DNA of 64,000 bases, from assembly GCF_021483235.1 (NCBI RefSeq), contig NZ_JAKEEC010000003.1:63326-127325 (forward strand), read 5' to 3'. This stretch comes from Arthrobacter alkaliphilus (GTDB taxonomy: Bacteria; Actinomycetota; Actinomycetes; Actinomycetales; Micrococcaceae). Every line of letters starts with the position of its first letter. Position 1 is the first letter of the stretch. A program made the position numbers and the translations under genes. This document shows, in pieces, positions 35,733-43,768 of this stretch. The notes beneath the pieces are model-generated. The model did no database searches. It had not been told where the DNA came from and was given only the letters and a program-made list of their open reading frames with translations.

Positions 35733-37220
35733 ATGGATGAGGCTTTCGGGAGGTTCCTCACCGATTTCGGTGAGCTCGTGCGTCTGTCTGCCGGGAGCGC
35801 GCGGAGCGAATTGGGTAGCCCGATCCGCGACGTCGTGTGCGAGCATCTTGGGACGGACCCCGGCGAGCTCGCCGTCGTCGTCGAGCCTATCCAGATGCTC
35901 CGCCTCGTCGACACTGACATGGTTCTCGACGAGATCGCCAGTCGCGATCCATCCGCACGGGTTGTAGGTGTCGGCGGTGGCCAGATGCGCATGCACACGG
36001 ATCTACGAGGCATGCTCGATCCCGGCCCCCACGGCCGCTCCTTCCCGGCAGTCTCGCAGCCGGACTACTCGAACTCGTCGGTAGGTCCGAGCGAACAGCG
36101 GCGCACCTTGCAGTTCGGGCTCCGCCTCTTCCGGTACGACGACGCGCCGGTCGCGATCCTGCAACGCGGGGCATCCCCCAACGATCAGCGGTTCGTCCCG
36201 TCGCTGGAGGTCATCGCCACCAATGAGGACGCCGTATCCCGCCTCTTCCTCGAACTTCGGGAGCGCCTTGAAAGGGAGAGCATCTTCAAGGGCCAGGTGG
36301 TACTGCTCTCTGCGACCGGGTTCGGTCCCGGCCGCGCACCCGCCTCCGGTGGGATCACGTTCGTGGAGCGCCCTCGGGTGGCCGCCGCAGACGTCATCCT
36401 CGCGCCCGGGGTCCTTGAGCGCATCCGGGACCACACGCTGGCAGTGGGTCGACACGCAGCTGCGCTCACCGCCTTTGGCCAGCACCTGAAGCGCGGGCTC
36501 CTGCTCTATGGACCGCCCGGCACTGGCAAGACACACACGGTGAGGCACCTCATCGGGACTGCCGAAGGGACAACCGTGCTCATGATGACCGGGCGTTCGC
36601 TGTCCCGTGTGAGCGAGGCCGCGCAGATGGCACGTGCGCTCACGCCCTCGATCGTCGTGCTCGAGGACGTTGACCTCGTAGCCGAGGACCGCAGCTTCGG
36701 CCCGGGCCCCCAGCCCCTCCTCTTTGAGATCCTCGACGCCCTCGACGGGCTCGACGGCGATGCGGACATCGCGTTTGTCCTCACGACAAACAGGGTCGAA
36801 ATGCTCGAGCGCGCACTCGCCCAACGGCCTGGCCGCGTGGACCTCGCCATTGAACTCCCGCTCCCCGGGCTCGCCGAGCGCCGCGCCCTGCTCGCTCTGT
36901 ACGGGCGCGACCTAGCCTTCTCCGACGCCGCACTGGCGCGCTCGGCCGCGCTTGTCGAAGGGACGACGGCGTCGCTCGCCAAAGAGCTTGTCCGACGGGC
37001 TGTACTCAGCGCCGCGGAGGAGAATGCGGAGCCCGGGGACCGTCACCTGGACGACGCCGCAGCCCGGCTCATGGCTGAGTCCGAAACGCTCACACGCACC
37101 CTCCTGGGCAGCCAACCTGCCGGACCCAGGCCGAACGAAGGAATGCCGCACGAAAGGATAGTGCGCCGCGGCGAGTTCGTACCGGGACCGAACCCTCGGT
37201 CGGCATCCCCGGGTAAGTAA
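35733..37220 (+). CDS. AAA+ ATPase of unknown role
   Basis: This 495-residue protein has an N-terminal region of about 230 residues of unknown fold and one AAA module: Walker A GPPGTGKT at 260-267, Walker B VVLEDVD at about 307-313, sensor-1 TTN at 351-353 and arginine-finger candidates in QRPGRVD (365-370). The ATPase resembles Cdc48/proteasomal or BCS1-type modules. No protease or partner gene is adjacent. Role could be remodelling of a protein or complex; nothing in the context decides it. Confidence 0.8.
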   Translation: MDEAFGRFLTDFGELVRLSAGSARSELGSPIRDVVCEHLGTDPGELAVVVEPIQMLRLVDTDMVLDEIASRDPSARVVGVGGGQMRMHTDLRGMLDPGPHGRSFPAVSQPDYSNSSVGPSEQRRTLQFGLRLFRYDDAPVAILQRGASPNDQRFVPSLEVIATNEDAVSRLFLELRERLERESIFKGQVVLLSATGFGPGRAPASGGITFVERPRVAAADVILAPGVLERIRDHTLAVGRHAAALTAFGQHLKRGLLLYGPPGTGKTHTVRHLIGTAEGTTVLMMTGRSLSRVSEAAQMARALTPSIVVLEDVDLVAEDRSFGPGPQPLLFEILDALDGLDGDADIAFVLTTNRVEMLERALAQRPGRVDLAIELPLPGLAERRALLALYGRDLAFSDAALARSAALVEGTTASLAKELVRRAVLSAAEENAEPGDRHLDDAAARLMAESETLTRTLLGSQPAGPRPNEGMPHERIVRRGEFVPGPNPRSASPGK

Positions 37221-37313
37221 TGGCAAGAGCCACCACTCTTCCTAGGACACGCCCAAGCTAGTAGTGTGCAACCGAGCGGACGCGGTGCCACGCTAAAAAA
37301 CATTCGGGGGTGT

Positions 37314-37586
37314 GTGTTGACCAATACTTCGCCGGGCCTTCAGCGGCCCAATCGGGCGGCAGCGAGTCGAAGACGTGCAGTGATATTTGCATACGTCTAT
37401 GCGGGCGCGTTTGCAGCTGGCTTATGGGCCATGATCACGTTCGCCCTGCAACAGGCACCTTCGCCGAGGCTCTATATTTTTTGGGGTGCGATCATTTTCG
37501 CTGCTTTTGCCTGCGCTAGAAACGTCGTGGTCGTCCTGACTGCGATGAAAGAGATGAAGCAGGAAGACAAGCCCCCTCAGAGCTGA
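37314..37586 (+). CDS. small membrane protein, 90 aa
   Basis: The protein has a basic N-terminus, then two helices (AVIFAYVYAGAFAAGLWAMI and RLYIFWGAIIFAAFACA), and ends with a charged tail KEMKQEDKPPQS. I do not recognise it. The start is unclear: GTG at 37314 or TTG at 37317 follow a CGGGGG stretch; an upstream GTG at 37266 is also in frame. Confidence 0.5.
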   Translation: MLTNTSPGLQRPNRAAASRRRAVIFAYVYAGAFAAGLWAMITFALQQAPSPRLYIFWGAIIFAAFACARNVVVVLTAMKEMKQEDKPPQS

Positions 37587-37632
37587 GCTCCGAATCCAGT
37601 TCCCCTCCCCCAGCCTCGGAAAGTGAAAACGC

Positions 37633-38049
37633 CTAGGTGGGGTCTGAAAACCGGGGCACCACCTGCGGATGGCGGAGGACGACCTTGTCGCCGAGACGAA
37701 CCGTTCCCGTGCGGATGACGTCGACCTGCAATCCTAGAGTCGTCTTGTTGTGCGTTCCGAGAAGTTTCAGGGTTTTCGGTTCGGCCGCGACGCCCTGTTG
37801 AGGCTGGTCGATCATCACGCACCGGGGCATACCTTGACGCAGCCGTAAGCAGACTTCGTCTCCGATCGCCAGCTCGGCGCCGATCCAACTATCTTCCTGG
37901 AAAAGCGCCTCTGCACCTGTGTCGATAATGATGTTGGCACGGAATCGGCGCTCGTCCACCGGCAGTCCGCCCTCATATGTCACTTGGGCATCGTCCCATG
38001 CGTTCGCGGATCGTCCCGGCCTGGAAGCCTGTGTCCGAAGATGGTGGGC
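37633..38049 (-). pseudogene. truncated MOSC-domain protein gene
   Basis: The minus-strand frame, open from a TAA at 38050-38052 to the TAG at 37633, reads SANAWDDAQVTYEGGLPVDE, RRFRANIIIDTG, EDSWIGAELAIGDEVCLRL and MPRCVMI, which is the C-terminal part of a MOSC domain. The molybdenum-cofactor sulfurase family is normally 200 or more residues with an N-terminal beta-barrel part; that part is missing here and no convincing start codon exists. I take it to be a degraded remnant. A short GTG-initiated product from 37983 (116 aa) cannot be excluded. Confidence 0.65.
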
Positions 38050-38099
38050 TTACGGGGCAGGGGGCGGCCACCGAATCAGAGCCTTGTTAGTGTGCTCAT

Positions 38100-38849
38100 G
38101 TGACTATTCCGCTCGAAGAGTTCGACGACGTTGACGACTCCGTGCATCGACCAAGACCCGTCACCATCAACGGAAGCTTTCCGGATACCGTGGTTCTGTG
38201 CTTCTTCCACGAGGCGCTTGAAGAACTACGCGAACAAGGTCGGCTCATCCAGATCGGGAAATTCAGTGACGAGATCGGCGGAGCCGGCATCTTCGCGACT
38301 CTTGACCGCAGCGTCGCGGCTTTCCATCCCGGTGTCGGCGGCCCCCTGAGTGCCCACTGCCTCGAGCAGGTAATCGCAAGCGGCGTGAGATCCGTTCTCG
38401 CGATTGGCGGCGCCGGAGCCCTAGTCGAGGAGTTCAGCCGGGATGACGTTATGGTCGTGGAATCAGCGGTCCGCGACGAGGGAACGTCATTCCACTACCT
38501 GCCGCCTGGCCGCCGTGTCGAATTTGATCCCAAAGAAGTCCAACGGATTGTCAGCGGGCTTGCTCAACATGGGATCTCTGCCCGGGCGGGCACCACGTGG
38601 ACCACGGACGCAGACTTCCGAGAGACCCGCGCACGGGTCGAACGTCGTCGAACGGAAGGGTGTTCCGCGGTCGAGATGGAAGCGGCATCGCTGGCAGCCG
38701 TCTGCCAGTTCCGCGGCGTCAAGTACGCGCACGTGCTTTACAGCGGCGACGCACTTCACGGGGCGTCCTGGTCCGAGCGGGCATGGACAACGTCCACCAG
38801 ACGCGGCCAGCTCCTCGAAGCGGCGATCGCACTCGCATGCACTAGTTGA
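38100..38849 (+). CDS. nucleoside phosphorylase family protein
   Basis: This 249-residue PNP_UDP_1-type protein has GVGGPLSAHCLEQVIASGVR with the typical AIGGAGAL phosphate-binding turn, and the C-terminal EMEAASLAAVCQFRGVK motif, where the EME is the nucleoside-binding triad, followed by YSGDALH. It would cleave a nucleoside or related compound with phosphate. The start is a GTG at 38100. It is followed 19 bp on by a P-loop kinase gene, so the two may be co-transcribed. Confidence 0.8.
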   Translation: MTIPLEEFDDVDDSVHRPRPVTINGSFPDTVVLCFFHEALEELREQGRLIQIGKFSDEIGGAGIFATLDRSVAAFHPGVGGPLSAHCLEQVIASGVRSVLAIGGAGALVEEFSRDDVMVVESAVRDEGTSFHYLPPGRRVEFDPKEVQRIVSGLAQHGISARAGTTWTTDADFRETRARVERRRTEGCSAVEMEAASLAAVCQFRGVKYAHVLYSGDALHGASWSERAWTTSTRRGQLLEAAIALACTS

Positions 38850-38868
38850 GCCATGGAAGGATGGCGCT

Positions 38869-39402
38869 GTGAACGGGATCATCGTCGTCACCGGGCCGCC
38901 TGGATCGGGCAAATCAACCGTCGCGGGTCTGTTGGCTGACAGCTTTGAAACAAGTGCCGTCGTCGAAGGCGATCGCTTCTTCGGCTTCCTTCGACAGGGC
39001 TACATCCCACCTTGGCTGCCTGAGGCGCACGCGCAAAACACGGCTGTCATCGAAGCCGCCGCCCAAGCCGCCGGACGATTGGCCAGACACTCCGATGTCG
39101 TCTACGACGGTGTTGTCGGCCCGTGGTTCATCAAGACCTTCCTCGCGCACACGGGGCTTGAGGAAGTGCATTATGTGATCCTTCTGCCCCCGCTCGCTGT
39201 CTGCCTCGAGCGGGTGAAGACACGTACCCACCACGGCTTTACCGACATTGATGCCGCGGAGCACATGTGGCGCGATTTCGACCAATCGATCATCGAGGAC
39301 CGCCATCGTTTTATCTCGCCAGGAGCGGACCCCGAGGAGACTGCGAGCCAGATCGCGGCCTTGGCGTCGAACGGGCGGTTCACTTACCGATCGTCCCCCT
39401 GA
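38869..39402 (+). CDS. P-loop kinase, 177 aa
   Basis: This is a shikimate- or adenylylsulfate-kinase-like P-loop protein with Walker A VVTGPPGSGKST (about residues 6-17) and EGDRFFGFL, then DVVYDGVVGPW and a lid-like CLERVKTRTHHGF. The GTG at 38869 follows GGAAGGATGG. The substrate is unknown; homologues with this layout are annotated as AAA family ATPase or phosphotransferase. Coupling with the nucleoside phosphorylase suggests nucleoside or sugar phosphate chemistry. Confidence 0.7.
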   Translation: MNGIIVVTGPPGSGKSTVAGLLADSFETSAVVEGDRFFGFLRQGYIPPWLPEAHAQNTAVIEAAAQAAGRLARHSDVVYDGVVGPWFIKTFLAHTGLEEVHYVILLPPLAVCLERVKTRTHHGFTDIDAAEHMWRDFDQSIIEDRHRFISPGADPEETASQIAALASNGRFTYRSSP

Positions 39403-39450
39403 GGGATCCGCACCAAGGGGCATTCCGATAGTCAGGAGCAATGGTCTTGG

Positions 39451-40221
39451 TTAGGCATCGGCGCCGGCTCGGGATGAGAGGATGCTTTGTCCCACGGCAT
39501 TCAGATAGCCGATGTCATTTCGGTAGAGGCTCACATGCCCGGCAAGATCAGGCCGTCCTTCGCTTTCAGCCCGGTCTGCGGTGAACCTCCCTAAGTCTTC
39601 AAGCCGGGCTACAGCCATGCTCAGAGTGTCGCCGGCCGTGAATTCGCCACGATATGAGCTGAGTAGAAGCCCGAGTCGCCGGCCTTGCTCCGAGGGATTG
39701 TCCCCTGGACGCCCGTCGGGGTTCGTCGGCGCAGCGAGCGGGCACAGGCGGTAGGCGAGGTAAGCCACGTCCCAGATGCGGGGCCCGGGGGACATCGCGT
39801 CCCAGTCAATCACTCCGGCGAAGCGGCCATCCCGGCACACGAAGTTGTAGGGGGCAAAGTCGTTGTGACAGATCACCTCGACCGGTTCGTGACCGGATAC
39901 TTGCCATACTGCGTCAACAATTGTCAGATCTGCCGTTGCGTCGTGGAGTTCCCTTAGGCGGCCGCCCGCCGCCTCCAAGAAGGAATCCTCCCAGACCCAT
40001 TCCGGCAAGGGGTATGACGGCACGACCCCTTCGACGTAGTCCAGGATTTCCCGCCCTGCTTCGTCGATTCCGTGAGGACGGGGAACCCACTCGATCCCCG
40101 CTCGACGCAGACCATCGAGCACCTTATGTACCGTGGCGGTCCAAGGACCGGCAGGCCGACGTACGGTATTGCCGGCTCGGATCACGTCATTCATGTTGCC
40201 GCCGGGCAGCGCTTCCTCCAT
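39451..40221 (-). CDS. aminoglycoside phosphotransferase (APH) family protein
   Basis: The 256-residue protein has the APH/choline kinase catalytic loop CHNDFAPYN (about residue 139) and the metal-binding VIDWDAMSPGPR. The N-lobe is short compared with classic APH enzymes. Start: ATG at 40221, possibly leaderless, or the ATG nine codons in. Members act on antibiotics, or on sugars and choline, so resistance must not be assumed. It is convergent with the kinase gene. Confidence 0.75.
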   Translation of the reverse strand: MEEALPGGNMNDVIRAGNTVRRPAGPWTATVHKVLDGLRRAGIEWVPRPHGIDEAGREILDYVEGVVPSYPLPEWVWEDSFLEAAGGRLRELHDATADLTIVDAVWQVSGHEPVEVICHNDFAPYNFVCRDGRFAGVIDWDAMSPGPRIWDVAYLAYRLCPLAAPTNPDGRPGDNPSEQGRRLGLLLSSYRGEFTAGDTLSMAVARLEDLGRFTADRAESEGRPDLAGHVSLYRNDIGYLNAVGQSILSSRAGADA

Positions 40222-40300
40222 CCGGCCAGACTACTAGTGGTGGTCGCCGCGCGTTTGTCTTCAGGCACCTGACCCGGGGGGCCGCCCGATCTGTTCAGGC

Positions 40301-40504
40301 TTAGACGGACTCGTTTTGCCCTGAATCCGCAAGGGTGATGCCGCCGACAGACCAGTTCTCGCGGGGCAGCTCATGCAAGATCACCCGGATCGTATCGGGG
40401 CGGATCTCCATGACCTCAGCGTAGGTGGCCGTGAGCGCAGCGAGCAGCTGACGTTTCTTCTCGGTGGAGAATGGGGACGCGCTGTGAGCCTGGATGAGCG
40501 GCAT
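40301..40504 (-). CDS. tautomerase family protein (4-oxalocrotonate tautomerase-like)
   Basis: The 67-residue protein begins MPLIQAHSAS, so after removal of Met the catalytic Pro1 would be N-terminal, as in this superfamily. TEKKRQLLAALTATYAEVM follows, then RVILHELPRENWSVGG, typical of the fold. The start at 40504 is fixed by the Pro1 requirement; the frame continues upstream to 40546. The reaction is a keto-enol tautomerisation or a related one; the substrate is unknown. It stands alone. Confidence 0.78.
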   Translation of the reverse strand: MPLIQAHSASPFSTEKKRQLLAALTATYAEVMEIRPDTIRVILHELPRENWSVGGITLADSGQNESV

Positions 40505-40664
40505 CCACACATAATGCCATCGTCTGCGGGCTAGCTCGGAGACCACCGCCCGGACGCATCAATGGTGCGGCCGGCAGGAGCCCGTACCTGGAACCCGTAA
40601 ACCGGAACTATTTTGCAGATTTCCCGCAGAGAGCCGCGCATGGCCTTGTAAAGCACTCCTTTCG

Positions 40665-40736
40665 GAAATATGTTGCATATTCTGCCTGAACCATGCAGGC
40701 TGAGAACTGTACGATGCCAGATCAGCAACATATTTC
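40665..40736. promoter_or_regulatory. probable HipB operator upstream of hipBA
   Basis: Perfect inverted repeat arms GAAATATGTTGC (40665-40676) and GCAACATATTTC (40725-40736) lie 15-86 bp before the hipB ATG, with a further dyad GCCTG-N7-CAGGC at 40684-40700 between them. HipB-type antitoxins bind such repeats and repress their own operon. Confidence 0.6.
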
Positions 40737-40751
40737 AGAAACGGTCAGTCC

Positions 40752-40955
40752 ATGGATGACGTCAAGGCTATCGGTGTGAGCATCAGGCGTGCCCGCCGGG
40801 CTGCCGGTATCACGCAGGAGACCCTTGCGGATCTGATCGGCACGTCCGCACGCACTGTGCACGCCATCGAAACCGGAACGGGGAACCCGTCGCTCCTGAC
40901 GGTTGTCGCGGCTGCCAATGCTGTGGGCCTGCGCTTGGGGACGATTGATGGCTGA
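40752..40955 (+). CDS. hipB: HipB-type antitoxin, XRE-family HTH
   Basis: The 67-residue protein is nearly all an XRE helix-turn-helix: IRRARRAAGITQETLADLIGTSARTVHAIE, then NPSLLTVVAAANAVGL. It should dimerise, bind the operator upstream and neutralise HipA. It overlaps hipA by 8 bp, the usual layout. It is shorter than E. coli HipB (88 residues), lacking a C-terminal tail. Confidence 0.83.
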   Translation: MDDVKAIGVSIRRARRAAGITQETLADLIGTSARTVHAIETGTGNPSLLTVVAAANAVGLRLGTIDG

Positions 40956-42147
40956 GGATCTGGCGCAGCTGAAGTTCGTCCGGAGCGCGGATGTCTACAA
41001 GTCGGGGGTACTGGCCGGCCATCTGGAACGCACGGAGCGCGGCAGCGTGGTCTTCAGCTACGCCCCTGGCTACGCAGCCTCCGGCGCCAGTCCCGTTGCG
41101 AGTTCCCTGCCTTTCACGCACGATCCGGTCGAAGCACCGAACGGCGGACTGCCGGCCTTTTTCGCCGGCCTCCTGCCCGAAGGCCACCGCCTGACCGTGC
41201 TCAAGGATGCCGTCAAGACGAGCCTGGCGGACGAACTCAGCCTGCTGCTGGCCGTCGGCGCCGACGTTCCGGGCGATGTCCAGATCGTCCCGTCGGGTCA
41301 GCCGCCCCTGGAGCCCGCGCCTCTTGCCGACACTTCCAGGCCCGAAGACCTCGACTTTGCTGCCTTCGCCGACGCCGTGGACCTGCACGGCCTGCCGGGT
41401 GTCCAGAGCAAGGCCAGCGCGTCAATGCTGACCACCCCGCTCGCGCTGGCCGGCCGCCGCTACCTGCTGAAGCTGGACCCGCCGCTCCACCGGCATCTGG
41501 TGGCCAACGAGGCGGCGCACTTAACGAGCGCCAAGGCCCTGAAGATCCCCGTCGCGGCCCACAGCGTGGTCCATGACCGGCACAGCCTCCCCGGGCTGCT
41601 CGTGGAGCGCTTCGACCGCATCCAGGACAACGACGACGGCGACGTCCTGCGCCTGCCGCTGGAGGACGCAGCACAGGTGATGAACCTCCCGCCAGCGTCC
41701 AAGTACGCGGTCAGCTCCGAGGACGTCGTCCTCGCGCTGGCCGGGTTGTGCAAGGCCAGGCCGGTGGCCGTGCGGAACCTATACCTGCAGTTCGTCTTCG
41801 CATGGCTCACCGGCAACGGTGACCTGCACGCCAAAAACCTGTCAGTCCTAGCGCGCCCGCACAGCGGCTGGGTCGTGGCACCGATGTATGACATCCCGTG
41901 CACGCTGCTCTACGGCGATGAAACGATGGCCCTCACAGTCAACGGAAGAGTCAAAGCACTGAAAGCGAAACACTGGCAGGAGTTCGCCGCCGCCATCGGG
42001 CTCCCTCAGCGGGCAGCGGCCGCCGCCAACACCCTCGCCCTCGCCGCCGCATCAGCCATCCACCTGGAAGAACTGCCGTTCACCGGCTCACCGCTGACCC
42101 GGACGCTGCGCGAGCTGCAGTTCCGTCGCGCGGAGCTCATGCCGTGA
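40948..42147 (+). CDS. hipA: HipA-type serine/threonine kinase toxin
   Basis: The 399-residue protein has the HipA N-terminal subdomain (about 5-110), a P-loop-like GVQSKASAS at 151-159, the ATP lysine in YLLKLDP (K175), the catalytic loop GNGDLHAKNLS (about 289-299, with D292 and N297) and the metal-binding MYDIPC (D315). HipA kinases phosphorylate aminoacyl-tRNA synthetases such as GltX and induce growth arrest. The ATG at 40948 lies within hipB. Length is slightly below E. coli HipA (440). All catalytic motifs are intact. Confidence 0.88.
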   Translation: MAEDLAQLKFVRSADVYKSGVLAGHLERTERGSVVFSYAPGYAASGASPVASSLPFTHDPVEAPNGGLPAFFAGLLPEGHRLTVLKDAVKTSLADELSLLLAVGADVPGDVQIVPSGQPPLEPAPLADTSRPEDLDFAAFADAVDLHGLPGVQSKASASMLTTPLALAGRRYLLKLDPPLHRHLVANEAAHLTSAKALKIPVAAHSVVHDRHSLPGLLVERFDRIQDNDDGDVLRLPLEDAAQVMNLPPASKYAVSSEDVVLALAGLCKARPVAVRNLYLQFVFAWLTGNGDLHAKNLSVLARPHSGWVVAPMYDIPCTLLYGDETMALTVNGRVKALKAKHWQEFAAAIGLPQRAAAAANTLALAAASAIHLEELPFTGSPLTRTLRELQFRRAELMP

Positions 42148-42221
42148 TCCTGCTCCCCCGGCAATCGACGACACATTCACATGTCCGACTCGGTGATCAC
42201 ATCTCTGCTGCCCGGCAGGGC

Positions 42222-42250
42222 CTAGACGTTGAACCTAAACTCCACCACGT
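42222..42250. repeat. left 29-bp direct repeat, duplicated ychF 3' end (candidate att site)
   Basis: This 29-bp sequence is identical to the last codons of ychF (44368-44396), in the same orientation: read on the minus strand it encodes VVEFRFNV then a stop. Sequence on both outer sides differs, so the match ends sharply. It has no coding role here. Confidence 0.85.
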
Positions 42251-42370
42251 TTCGTAACCACGCGACCTCTTTGGCGGTCTGGGCCCAGATCGTGTCATCC
42301 GAGCCCCTCCCGAGCGTCTCGCCTATATGAGCAGCGGAGTCAATCTGGCGTCCGAACACCATTCGTCCCG

Positions 42371-43768
42371 TTACTGCCCCAGGTTGCCCGCCGCTACGAC
42401 GGCGTCATCTCTCACGACCTGGAGTTTGAATTCGGGAATCTGACGAAGAATCCGATTCATCAGGAACTCTGCGTACTCGCGGTTCAGATTTGAGATCACC
42501 CAGATCGATTCCTCCGAACTCAGAGGAACCTCCTTTGCCCGAGCTCCTTTCGGCAAATCATCAGCACGGCTAATCGCATCGGTAGCGATCACTGCGTCAA
42601 TCCCACTTTTCTGCGCAACCAAACGAGCAAGTTCGCGCACTGTTCGGGCCGCTGTGTGAGGACCCGGCTCTAGGTCCGCCGGACGATCGATTCCATGAAT
42701 GAAGTAGGCCTTGTAGCGTGCCTTCCCTCGGAGCCGGTCAAACCGCCAGTCCAATTGTTGGGCCCGAGTACTTCGGGAACCAGCCTTCCCCGTGAGGCGG
42801 ATGTAGTCCTCTCCATACCGCGCAAGAAGTTCATCATCGAGTCGCCGCACCCTGGTGACTGGACCGCTGGCATCCATAAGCGCGAGGACCTGTTCACTAT
42901 CCACAACCTCAAGAGCTGCATCGAGGGATTCAATTGTTTTCAAACCGCAGAGCTGAGCTAATTCCAGCCCAAAAGCGATTCCCTTCTCACTGGCTTCCTG
43001 GTCGTCCGGAAATCTATTCGCCAGCAGGATAGCTAGAGAACGATCGTCGAGGGGGGATCCGACGTTGGCAGAAGTCCCGTGCTCTTCAAGCTCCTCGCCG
43101 ATGTGTTCCTGTTTATTGACTACCGAGGGACGTGCCAAGATACGGTCGATGGCAACGAAGGTTTCATCGAGCGCTCGCCTAGCATCCGAGGCCGCCCCGA
43201 AAAGCTGATCAATGGTTTCCTGATCCTGCTCATTAATCGCCTGGTACTGAACGCCTTTGTATCGTCTGGCATGCTCAAACTCAGCCCACGCATGACCAGC
43301 AACCGTCCGGATTTGTATCTCGAGTCCACCAAATTCTTTGAAATACCTCGCCAGTTTTCCTCCGGATACCAGCCAATCGGTTTCTGCGCCAGGATCCTCA
43401 CCCGAAACGACAATGTGGAGACAGTCGTATCCGCGAAGGCGCTCCGTCTTCTCATCCCCAGGATTTCTGTCTTCGCCATCCTTGACGACGAATCGACCAC
43501 GAATCAGGTCGCCGGTTCGTTTGCGATCTGTATTTGAGTACGTGATTATTCGAATCGCAACGATGTCGGTTACTTCTTGCACGGGGTCGGCATACCGCTT
43601 GCTCTGCTGCTTTCGCTGGAATGATGCGATCGACTTAGCCCTAGCTGAAACGTCGTGTGGTTTGATCCCCGACTCTTCCAAAAGCCTCGCAATGTACGAT
43701 TCCATCTCAGTTGCAGCCATGGGAAGCCAATCCCACGTTGTGTAGTCAATTGCTACATCACCGCTCAC
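42371..43768 (-). CDS. RelA/SpoT synthetase-domain protein with long C-terminal extension
   Basis: The 465-residue protein has a (p)ppGpp synthetase-type nucleotidyltransferase domain at about 40-175: RAKSIASFQRK, D68 in VTDIVAIRII, GYDCLHIVV (in place of the common GY-S-H), EIQIRT at 150-155, and AWAEFEH at 160-166. There is no HD hydrolase domain, TGS or ACT. The C-terminal 280 residues match nothing I recognise. Codon use is more AT-rich than the core genes. It could be a small alarmone synthetase or a toxin/defence nucleotidyltransferase like CapRel or ToxSAS; location in a candidate element favours the latter without proving it. Confidence 0.75.
   Translation of the reverse strand: MSGDVAIDYTTWDWLPMAATEMESYIARLLEESGIKPHDVSARAKSIASFQRKQQSKRYADPVQEVTDIVAIRIITYSNTDRKRTGDLIRGRFVVKDGEDRNPGDEKTERLRGYDCLHIVVSGEDPGAETDWLVSGGKLARYFKEFGGLEIQIRTVAGHAWAEFEHARRYKGVQYQAINEQDQETIDQLFGAASDARRALDETFVAIDRILARPSVVNKQEHIGEELEEHGTSANVGSPLDDRSLAILLANRFPDDQEASEKGIAFGLELAQLCGLKTIESLDAALEVVDSEQVLALMDASGPVTRVRRLDDELLARYGEDYIRLTGKAGSRSTRAQQLDWRFDRLRGKARYKAYFIHGIDRPADLEPGPHTAARTVRELARLVAQKSGIDAVIATDAISRADDLPKGARAKEVPLSSEESIWVISNLNREYAEFLMNRILRQIPEFKLQVVRDDAVVAAGNLGQ

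Noticed and set aside
39451..40221. Antibiotic resistance gene call for the APH-like protein
   Set aside because: The HND-type loop and DWD motif only show the kinase fold; the sequence is not close to any named resistance enzyme I recognise.
42175..42190. Single ACATGTCC sequence near 42179, resembling the 9-10 kb array motif
   Set aside because: There is only one copy, with no partner at 11 or 29 bp; it is expected by chance at this length.
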